Source: Spirodela intermedia
Taxonomy: Eukaryota; Streptophyta; Magnoliopsida; Alismatales; Araceae
Assembly: GCA_902729315.2 (NCBI GenBank)
Contig: LR746276.1
Span: 577,001 to 641,000, forward strand
Direction: 5' to 3'
Length of the DNA stretch: 64,000 nt
A program made the position numbers and the translations under genes. The first letter of the stretch is position 1, and each line of letters starts with the position of its first letter. Below are positions 24,418-36,329 of this stretch, one piece after another. The notes below the pieces were generated by a model, which ran no database searches, was not told the origin of the DNA, and was given only the letters and a program-made list of their open reading frames with translations.

Positions 24418-27400
24418 ATGGAGGGTGTAAATAGCGTATGGGACACCGCATTGCACGCCCCACATGATCTCAGTCGCAGTTGGAGGGGTAGAACTGCCGC
24501 TGCGCCGGCGGTGAATCCGTCGGTCCTTCTCTCTTCCTCATCGTCTCCCCCTCGGAGGCGCTGGGACCGACGACTCGGACTCAGAGCCCGCCGGATCCTG
24601 CTGCTTCGGTCGCCAGCCCTGCGTCGCGCCTTGGCCAGGTAATCTTCCTTCTGATGATTTCTTCTATGCGCCTGTTTTGTTCCGTGGGCTCCTGTCCCTG
24701 TCTTAGAAAATTGCCGGTGCTCTACGTCCACTGCACGTTGCGCTATGACTTAAAGTGGAAGGGATGTATCTGGACACCTTCCAGCTAGCATGTTCAGCTC
24801 TATCTCTCAGTGGACAGTCTCAGGAATGGACACTGGATCCGTCACAACAGTTGGGGAAGGGGAATTGGGTGATCGGAAAGTCTTAAGCAACATGACGTAT
24901 GCTCACAGTTCACGATGATTTTTTTTTTCCCATGTATATCTGGCGGCCTAACATCAATTTTCCTCTTCAATTCCTGTGAATTTCCTCCTTTAAAATAAGT
25001 GTGTGAATGAAGCATTCCGCATTGAAGTGAAAAATGATTTTTGGCGCGTATTTTAGTTCCCTATGGTCGTCATTCTGACCTTAGACCTCGTAAGTTGGGC
25101 TGTCATTCATGCCCTGGATTACAGATTTAATGGCTACAGTTTTCTCCCACACTGTGGGTATATGTTGAGGTTAATTTTCTGCTACTATATGATTTCAGTG
25201 GCAAACGCTTTTTTCAACTTTGAATGAAGTAACTTGATTATTAGGATTACATATTACCCCATATCATCCACAATCATCCAGAATTTCCCTGACAACAAGT
25301 GAACTACTTCTGACGTCTGTAAATGTAAATAACAGGAAAGTTGAACGGGGATATACTTCCTAATACAGATTTTGGTTGCAGAAGTCAGAATTGTTTAAAT
25401 AGTAAGAGCGGTGGAAGCTTTACCTCAAAGGTGGCTGAAAGTGACATGGAGGGCACAGAAGTTTCTTCTTATGGGGATATGATCTTTGAAGCTATCCTTG
25501 AAGACGGAATTTTTCGATTTGACTGCTCCACTGATGATCGACTTGCAGCATTTCCAAGTTTATCATTTGTTGATCCTCAAACAAGGGAAGTACCTATTAA
25601 GAGTTCAAGGGTGCCCGAATATGTACCCAGTTTCGAAGCTAAATGCGGGCAGCAAAATGTTATCATTCAGGTATGCTTTTATTGGTGCTCGGTTCTTTTT
25701 TACTTGGTATTTCTGATTTATGCCTATAGAAAACATAATTTTTTTGTTCCTGGTTTACACGTTTCTTGTGTAGCTTCCTACTGGTTCCAATTTTTATGGA
25801 ACGGGTGAAGTTAGTGGACCCCTAGAACGGACAGGGAGACGTGTAGGTTCCTATTCCCTAGTTTCCATTGAGAAATTGAAACAATATAGTTACCTATTTA
25901 CTCTCTATGCCTCAGATATTCACGTGGAATTCAGATGCATGGGGCTACGGACCAGGAACTACATCCCTATACCAGTCTCATCCCTGGGTTCTGGCCCTTC
26001 TCCCTGATGGGAAAGCGTTGGGCGTTCTTGCTGATACAACCAGGCGTTGTGAAGTAGAATATTTCTTTTAGTTGTTCCACATCCGTGCCTACCTTCATAC
26101 TCTACAGTGATTGATATGTCTTCAATAGGTAGATCTGCGGGAGGAGTCCACAATAAGGTTCGCTGCTTCAGTGTCATACCCAATCATAACATTTGGTCCA
26201 TTTGAGTCACCAACTGAAGTTCTGACACGTCTTTCTCGTGCAATTGGTGAGCTTTCCTTGAAGCCATTACTCCATTTAATTAATGCTCTGTTTCACGCAT
26301 AATGATAAAATACACAAATCTTTTTTTCTTTTTATCTGAGCCCCAGACTGTCGTTACGTGATTGCATTTGATACTATTATAGTCATCAGACATCTACAAG
26401 ACGTAAATATATGCCCCTAGAGTCCTTAAATCCTTTTATACTAAAAACTATTTCAAAAATGATTTGTTTCAAACTCCATACTACATTTAACCCATTGCAT
26501 CACAATTTGAAATTGAATTTTTGCGAATTCATTATGGATTAGTATACCATCTCATCTTTTTAAGGTACCTTTGACAGTCTCGTTACAGTGAGTCATTTAC
26601 TGCTGCGTTTTTTTTCTTTTTCTGATGCATTATTCTGCCCCTTTCATTGTTTCTTCATGTAGAGAATTTTAGGTTGGTATTTTTTGAGTTTTACCTCGCC
26701 TTTTTTGATCATGTTTTTAATTATTTCCCTGTTATCTGCTACTAACTGAAGGCTATGTTTTTTCCGTTGTTATCTCTCTAGGAACCGTTTTTATGCCTCC
26801 CAAATGGTCTTTGGGCTATCATCAATGCCGATGGAGCTATGATTCTGACAAGAGAGTTCTTAAGGTAGCTAAAACCAAATATTTTACTTTATCATCACCA
26901 CATTACCGGTTGTTTATGGTTCTTTTTTTAAATTGCGAATAATAATGATCTTTCAACAGTAAACATCAATCAAGTCTTCTGGGACTTGATTAATCCTGAG
27001 GCCCTTTAAAGAAGAAATTCCGTTAACTTTATCAATCAATCCTGAAGACCACAGCTCTGGGCCAAAACATTTCCATATCATGAGTTTTTATCTTTGCAGA
27101 TTGCTCAAACATTTCGAGACAAAAGTATGCCTTGTGATGTCATATGGATGGACATTGATTACATGGATGGTTTTAAATGTTTTACTTTTCACAAGGTATG
27201 CAGTTTCTAACAGGAATTTTCTCCTTACTCAACAGAGCAACTTCATCGTAATTACTTGATTGAAAGGTTTCATATGTTTTGCTATGATACAGTGCTAGGA
27301 GGAATTCCCATTCCATTATAATAACATTATTTCGTGATATACGTGATCTCTCACTTAAAGGTCCTAATTCAACTTCTCATACTTCATAATGCTCTCTGTA

Positions 27401-30400
27401 CTATGAAACATATTTGTTTAGCTTACTGCGGATTTTACTATGAGTTTTGAAATTTTCTTATCATTGAAACATCTATTATTCTATTATTTATTTACTGTTT
27501 TATGATTTACTGATTGATTGATTTCACATTAAACTTAATTATTTCATTCGTCCTGTATGATTAGCTCCGCTTAACTTGCGTCTTACCCTCTCCAATTGGA
27601 CCTTTTTTAAAGTCTGTTTTTGATGCCCATTCCTTAGTTTTATGCACATCAACGCAGAAAAATATATTTTATCCTGTAGGATTTTCATTGTACTTTGGTC
27701 TGAAGATAAAAGAGAGGGTGAATGTCGAAAGGCCTTTAGGTTCAGTGAGGGTGAACGGCGGAAAACTCTGCCAAACTATTGGATCAGACGTGGTTCATCC
27801 TTAGTAGACATCTCATTGGCAAACACGCCCATGTATTGATGAAATATCTTGTCCTCACCCTCGACACATTGCATAGCATGTCCATGGTTAATCCTAATTT
27901 TTTTTTTTGCTTCATATTGAATCTTACGATTGTTTCTTGATAATGACATGACCTTTCATGCATTAATGAAAAACAACCATTTTTAAATTATTCATCAGCA
28001 TAAAGTTTTTCTCTTCAATGATTTCTCAGGAGCGTTTCCCTGATCCAAACTCCCTGTTCGATGACCTGCATTCCCGCGGGTTCAATGCCATATGGATGCT
28101 AGATCCTGGAATTAAACACGAACCAGGCTATTTTGTTTATGACAGTGGCTGTGAAAATGATGTTTGGATTTTAAAAGAAGATCAAAAGCCCTTTGTTGGT
28201 AAGCACACTAAGCATTCGGGTGTTGTGACATTACATCTTTAAAAGTGCTAAACAATTTTTGTGTCATCGTTAGGGGATGTATGGCCTGGACCTTGTGTTT
28301 TTCCCGATTATACACGAGAAGAAACACGCGTATGGTGGGCAAAGCTAGTGAGGGATTTCATCGCCAATGGTGTGGATGGCATATGGAATGACATGAATGA
28401 ACCTGCAGTTTTCAAAGTAAAATTTAGCTCTACGATTCATAACTTCCAGTTTTTGCGGTCACCGTTCTGACAAATGATATTTATTCAGGTTGCAACAAAA
28501 ACGATGCCTGAAAGCAACATTCATGGAGGAGATGCTGAACTGGGTGGTCGTCAGAATCACTCTCATTACCATAATGCAAGTTCTTACTGAATTATCTTGC
28601 ACTCTTTTCCATAATGTAGATGTCACATGATATGCAGTCCTTTTTCTAAGTTCAGTTTCACGATAGGTTTATGGTATGCTGATGGCTAGATCAACTTACG
28701 AAGGAATGAAGATGTCTTCTGGAAAAAAACGGCCATTTGTTCTCACTAGAGCCGGATTTATTGGTAGCCAAAGGTATGCTGCTACTTGGACCGGGGATAA
28801 CCTAGCAAATTGGGAGCATTTACATATGAGTATATCGATGGTGCTTCAGTTGGTATGTTTTCTCCTCTTTTCATTTTTATCTATATAAATGAAATGCATA
28901 ATGTAAATCATTAGCGGGACACTGACATATTTGTGAAATTTATGACCTGTCTTTCATAACCTTGTTGTGGTGGTGTGTATCTTATAATATCATATTATAG
29001 AGAAATTAAAAGTTTTAAACTAGAAAAAAGTGTTCAATGCTCCCTTAAATAGAAACATCATTTTTCTATTATATAATTAACAATTATTTGAAGTAGATTT
29101 TATATTTCTAGAGAAGTGAATTCACTGTTGGTGTTTATGCATGTATAATTATTCTAACTGTGGTTGAGTCAGAAGGCCAGAGCTTATGAAAGTTAAACAT
29201 TTATGCTATAATAGTGCCTTATACTTTCTGACAACTAGGCATAGCAGACTTCTGCAATGGTAGCCTAGAATCCAAATTATTCGAATGTTTCCAGTCGTTT
29301 GCCTTATTCCGTGAGATAGTGCAATTTTTTTTGGTCGAGTAGTAGTCAGATAGGAGAGATATTGTTCTGTCATCAGAAAGGTTCTGTGAGCCCAATTGGC
29401 CAATATTCTTCTATGCTTTTAGTGTGCATATTGATATCATGCCATGTAAATATTTCTTTCTGATGCTAGATATATTCTGGAGAAAAAATCAAGCTTAATG
29501 TCGGAATCCATTTAACATGGTCATTGTGAACGGAAAAGTAATCAACTCAATAATATTGACGTAGTTACTGTTGGTAGAGAGCTTGTTTTCTGATGAATGT
29601 CCTTTATTTGTCTAGTTTATTATTGATTATTATTTTTAAAATATCTTGGCTGAGAGAAGGGTGGTAGTCTCCTGATGGAGTGGGGCTCTGATGGAGCACG
29701 AACACCAGTCGAGCTCAACCTATGTCTACTGTTTCAAGTGGGGCAGAGAAATTTTTTATGCCATTCTGATGTTGAATGCACAAAGGTGTTGATTACCTCT
29801 CGTAGAAGTGTGTAAAAAGGCCAAGATGTTTGAATAATGTGCTGCAGTACGAGAAGAGGATACATCAATAGCTTAATTTACTTATATGGATCTCCCATTA
29901 AACATGTGTTTTTCCTGAAAAAACACATGTTTTTGTCTTTTATTTGTACATCCATTAACTTTCTTTACTATTTTTTCACTGACGTGTGTAGAATTTTTAA
30001 ACAATTTATGATGTGCCAAAGTCTCCTACGAGTTCATCACTTATGTTTCTTGATGTTTCATTTTCCTGGGCAGAGTCTCAGTGGTCAGCCATTATCCGGA
30101 CCAGATATTGGTGGCTTTGCTGGGAATGCTTCTCCTAAGTTGTTTGGGAGATGGATGGGAATCGGCGCTATGTTTCCTTTCTCTCGTGGTCATTCAGAAA
30201 CTAAAACAGTTGACCATGAACCATGGTCCTTTGGAGAAGAGGTTCGTCCTTTACCATTCTATATCATATTGTTGCATTTTATTGTGGATATAAAGTTATT
30301 TTTTTTGTTGTTTTTTTGGAATTGTTGATGAAATCAATCTTCCTGTGAACAAAATGTACCTGTATGGAGGAAGGGGAAGAACAAGAAAAACAAGACAAAA

Positions 30401-30784
30401 TAGATAAAAATGTCTTGATGTCAAATTCCATGACAAAGAAGTAGAGTTATTTCCGGTATATAAATTTATAATGCCTTACCACATCAATTTGGGATCTTCG
30501 TAAAAGCTTATGCCAACTTGGGGATAAAGTCCCTTTTTACACCAAAGCCCAATAATCGTCCAATTCAGCGGGAAAGTTGACTTTTAAAGTTTCCAGAGTC
30601 AGCATTGATGCTTTTAACTCTCAATACTAAGCATAGCGGTCAGCTAGATGTAGAAGGTATGTGATTTGGTCAGAATTGAGGCAAGTTTTTGCTGTCTTAT
30701 CCCGTTCAGATCTTCCTCTAGGAATGCCAGGGAAGACAAGCTGCTCATGTACTTATGTCCAAATAATAGAGGGTAGTCACTATT

Positions 30785-30840
<56 letters not shown>

Positions 30841-33800
30841 CAATTTTTTGAATGGAGTAAGGAAAGGAAGGACCGCAGCCTTTATTTTTATTCTGGTCAG
30901 GTGCTTAAATAACTTTCATCACTTGGGGAAACTTACGGAAGTGTTGAATATTGACCTTTTGAAAACATACTGCCTCTACGAATGTTCATCATTTGGTTTT
31001 TTAATTCAGTCAGTATGTCATATGACCAACCTTCAAAATTTGCCGCTCTTATACATGGAGAATATAATTCACATATCGTCTAATCTTCCTTAAAATGGGC
31101 TTCTTCATTAACTCCACTATGAACTTCATCTCAAACTTTGAGATCAGGTTCATCGGATAAACATTCAAATGGGCTTCATTATAGAAAATTGTAAACTTGG
31201 CTTCATCATATAGGTCCTCGAATGAGTTTTGTCTCATAAAGTTGTCAATTAGGTTTGTTTTATAAAGTCCAAGAAGGCTTCACCTTTGAAATCAATAAAT
31301 GGTTTTCATCCCATAAATTATCTCGGGGCTTATGTATGCATTCAAATTAGTATATGTTTAATGAAAACGAAGTTTCATTTTTTGGCATCATTTTTAAGAA
31401 AAACTAATGCCAACTTTGGTTGGTGAGGAGGACTCAAATCTAAGCTTTCCCTAGAAAGCTGAATCCATACGTGAGCTCGAGACATAATAAATGCAATAAA
31501 TTATCTAAAGTTTATTAAAGCGACAAAAGATAACAAGTTGCTTCAGAAACCATCTTAAAAAATTCATTTTCACTACGTTTCTCTTTCGATTTATTGTGTG
31601 CCACAAGACTTGCAATGAAAGCCAATTTACTCTGAAACTGTAGCAATTTTTTCACTTTTGAAGTAAACCTAAGACGTATAACAAAAAGCTATATTTCATC
31701 ATTTCTAAGATGGATATTTTTTTAGTTTACATTTTTTCCGTTCACCGTTTTGGTTCTATGTTAAAATGTTTTGGTGGGTCTTGAAAGAGCTTATATTCAC
31801 TGAAAAACTTTCTCATTATGAATTTTAACATCACTTTATCCTTACAGTGTGAAGAGATATGCCGCTTAGCACTGCTTAGACGCTACAGGCTTATCCCACA
31901 CATCTATACTCTATTTTATATGGCTCACACGAAGGGTACTCCTGTCCTTGCGCCCACCCTTTTTGCTGGTATGGCTGGTGATATCTTTGGTACTTAATGA
32001 CCTTTAGAAGTCTAGTTCTCATAGAATGATGGGTGATTTTTTTCACACAGATTCAAAGGATCCACGTCTGAGATCAGTGGAAAACTCTTTCCTCATGGGT
32101 CCTCTTTTAATATGCACAAGGTATTGGATAAATTATCCTTCAACTTTTGTATGCTCCGAGAAGAATAACCCTGTCAAGATATAATTCAAACATAGGTAGC
32201 AGAATAACACGTTTTTTGCCTGTTGTGTTTGTAATATCCTTCCGACTTTTGTATGATCCGAGGATAATAACCCTGTAGAGATATATTTCCAACCTAGGTA
32301 GCAGGAAAACACATTATGCATATTGTCTTCGCAAGATCTTTCAACTTTTGTATGATCCCAGAAGAATAGCCCTGCCAAGACATATTTCCAACTTAGGTAC
32401 CAGAATAACACATTTTTCATATTGTGCTTGTACACAGATTAACCTGTTTCTATTTTAGAAGTGATATACAAGTTCTAATTGTTCATGTTGACTAAGTAAT
32501 AAGATCAGCTAAGCCTTATTTGGCTACTCCATACATTATTTCAGATGTATATAGTTTATTATATGTATATGAAACAAAAAAGAAGAAATGACAAGAAAAA
32601 ATTGTGATATGATTGATAAAGAAGAAAAATATCTGATAATTCTCTTTCTATGTTTCTCTATGTTTTAATTATTTACATGAAATATTAGCACATAATAGTT
32701 ATACTGATTAGAGGAACACTTTCTTATTGCCTTCTTTTTCTTAGCACTGTACCTGAAAAAGGATCTGATGAGTTGCAATTCGTGCTGCCAAAAGGCATCT
32801 GGTTGCGTTTTGATTTTTGCGACTCACATCCAGTAAGGACTCGCAACAAATTTATGTCTAAAGTTTTTATCAATATGATTTATCTAGCTTATAGGTTACG
32901 CTACTTTATGGTAATCATTTCCTGAACACAGGATTTGCCAATTCTATATTTACAAGGGGGGTCAATAATTCCTATGGGCCCCGCTATTCAGCATGTTGGA
33001 GAAGCAAATCGAACTGATGAACTGTTTCTAATGATTGCTTTGGACGAAAATGGTAATCTTCTGTTATCATGTACAATCTTTCGGTTTTGATTTTGATTTA
33101 TTTTCATTCGAATTAATTGTTAGTTTCACTATTAGTGAAGATGGTAATGCCGATAAACCCTTTTTTTCTTGTGTCACAAATAGATTCATTTCCAAAACTT
33201 CTATTTTAGTCTCATTTCCTGCCCTTTGGGTTCTGTGAGACATTGACGAGCGAAAGAGGAGTGAGATTGTCTGCCTGAACAATGGTGGAAGCCTTTTACC
33301 CACCTGCACGCCCCCCATAAAAAAATAAAATAAAAAAGGAGAAGAGAAAAGAGAGCCTTCAAGAGCTCTGTTCTTAATGTTTGATTATGAAACAATATTC
33401 TTCATACCATAAAAATGAGCTTAGATTTTTCTGAAAATTCTATAAATTTAATAATGTCTTTTTTTTTTTAAAACTGTCATTATCTGTAAATTTTTCTTCC
33501 TGAAAATTAATTTGCAAAGATGCCCTAGATTTTTCCATGGAGAGATAGGGCAGTCGAAAATTGGTATAGGCATTTGCATGTATTTAAAACTATGCAAGCA
33601 GGTTATTCTTTGAAATTCATAAAAAAAAATTCAGCCGAAATATTTTTTATTTGTGATTTTTTCATTGTCTACTCGTTGATTTGTGAATTCTTCACGGATA
33701 TCTTTTTGACATATCAATCTCTTTGCCACACCTTTAAATATTTCATGGAGCATTGTTCTTTCCTTGATCTATTCTTCATAAAGAAGAAGAAAAGGCCACG

Positions 33801-36284
33801 TTTTCATGAATTGTTGTTCTTATTTCATTTTCGACGCATGATTCTGCCTTGGAGAGGGAAATAACGAGGTTCCCAGGGGAATTTTTCTTTTATAGCTCGA
33901 CTTCTTGGCCAAAAGAGGAAAAATCTCATCTATACATTTTTGTTATTGTTCATGAAAATATAAGGTTTGTTTCCCAGGGTAGTCTAACACCATTTCTTTC
34001 ACAGGGAGAGCCGAAGGAGTTCTCTTCGAGGATGATGGCGACGGGTATGACTTCATCCGAGGGGGATACCTTCTGACGTACTATGTTGCCGAGCTTCACT
34101 CTTCATCCGTCACAGTCAAAGTTTCTAGGGCTGAAGGGTCACTCGAGAGGCCGAAACGGGCCCTTCACGTGCAGTTATTGCTGGGTGGGGGCGCCATGGT
34201 ACGTCTTTAGGATTGCAGATTCAAGCTTTATGAAGTGGATCCAAAACATCCGGACACCTAGCTCTTCATTTTTTTTATTTTATTTTATTTTATTTTATTT
34301 CTAAAGCGCTTTAATAATTTTTTTTGTTGGTCCCCGGAGATTCATGCACGGGGAAATGATGGAGAGGAAATTAAGTTTCCCATGCCTTCCAAAGCTGAGG
34401 TTTCAGAATTAGTCGCAGAGGGTGAAGAACAGTATAGAACACTTATCGGTAATCCTCTTTTTCTCAGTACTTTAGAGTTAAAACCAAGCCTCCTCGATTC
34501 CATTTTCCTTCTTTGGAATTTTCACAAACTGCATTTGTTTACAAGTTGTCTCAAAAAAAAATTTATGCAATGTATTCTATTTGTTACACTTTTTTTTTTC
34601 TGGAAATATTTCTTGCCACATTAGTTTTTTCACTGGCTAAGAGATTTTATGAACCATCTTCATAATACTGCTCGCGATTAACAATGGCGGGGTTTAGTTC
34701 ATCATGCTGCCTTTTCTCGTCCTTGGGCAAGAACTGAATAGGTTCTGAACTTTGATGCTCTGTATGATTCTCATGGTCATGAATGCATGACCATGATAAT
34801 CCAGTTTCCTGGAGAGAGATTCTTCAGATTTAAGAACAGAAAAGGGTAAGTCAACTCATTTATACATTCGCAGATATGCCAGCAAGGTTCAAAGTTGGCT
34901 CACTCTGACCACCCATACCTGAATGGGAAACAATCTAGGAATCCCACGCTGTTGGGCTTCCCTGATGGGCAATGATTTCTTTTGGAAATTCAGATCCACA
35001 ATTAGCTATTCTCTGTACCCTGTGGCACATCCTAACTTATGTGGCTCGATGGGATTTTAATTTTCTGAGACATGAAATACCCCAGATTTCTTGATTTTTA
35101 TTTTTATTTTTAAAAGTCAAACAACCTGTTCTCATTTCTCCTCACAATCTAATGCTCTGCTGATGAGTCGATGGGATTCTAATTTTCTGAGACATGAAAT
35201 ACCCCAGATTTCTTGATTTTTATTTTTTTTAAAAAGTCAAACAACCTGTTCTCATTTCTCCTCACAATCTAATGCTCTGCTGATGGGTCGATGGGATTCT
35301 AATTTTCTGAGACATGAAATACCCCAGATTTCTTGATTTTTATTTTTTTTAAAAAGTCAAACAACCTGTTCTCATTTCTCCTCACAATCTAATGCTCTGC
35401 TGATGGGTCGATGGGATTCTAATTTTCTGAGACATGAAATACCCCAGATTTCTTCACTTTTTTTATTTTTTTTTGAAAAGAAAAGGTCAAACAACCCGTT
35501 CTCATTTCTTCTGACAATCTAATGTTCTGCTGAGACGGCGATCACAGAAAACGCTAGGCGCATTCCAGACATAGACTATGCCTCAGAAAAGAAAGGCGTG
35601 GAAGTCACAAGGACCCCGGTCAAGATGGAGCGCGGCGACTGGGTTCTTGAAGTGGTGCCCTGGATCGGCGGCAGACTGATCTCCATGGTACATTCCCCTT
35701 CAGGTAACTCCCCAGACTCGCCCATGTCAGAAGCCCTTCTGGGACGTGGAAATGGGTGGCCTTCTTTTGAAGGGTTGACCTTTTATAACCTCGTTTGAGG
35801 GGCTGCGCAGGGAGTCAATGGCTCGCAAGCAGGGAGGACTTTGGAGGGTACGAAGAATACGGCGGGGCTGAGTACCGGTCCGCCGGATGCTCAGAAGAAT
35901 ATACGGTCATTCGGTAAATAATCGGGTCTCATCCATGGAAGAGCAGAGTAAGTTGCGGAGACCCAATTCTGGAATGCGTGTTTTGCAGGAGGCGAATGGC
36001 GGAATCTGGTGAAGAGTCTCTGGATATGGAAGGGGATATTGGGGGGGGGTTGACCCTCAAGCGGCGGATATCGATCCCCAAGGAAGACCCCAAGGTCTTC
36101 AGGATCGAGTCCTCAATCGTAGCCCGCAGCGTCGGCGCCGGCTCCGGTGGATTCTCAAGGTCTCTGATCAGTATCCCGACCGTGAATCTAGAGCTCCATC
36201 TCTCTCTCTCTCTCTCTCTCTCGCTGTTTATACCTACACACAAATTCATTTCTGGGTTTAATCATCATCATCATCATCTTCTTC

Positions 36285-36329
<45 letters not shown>

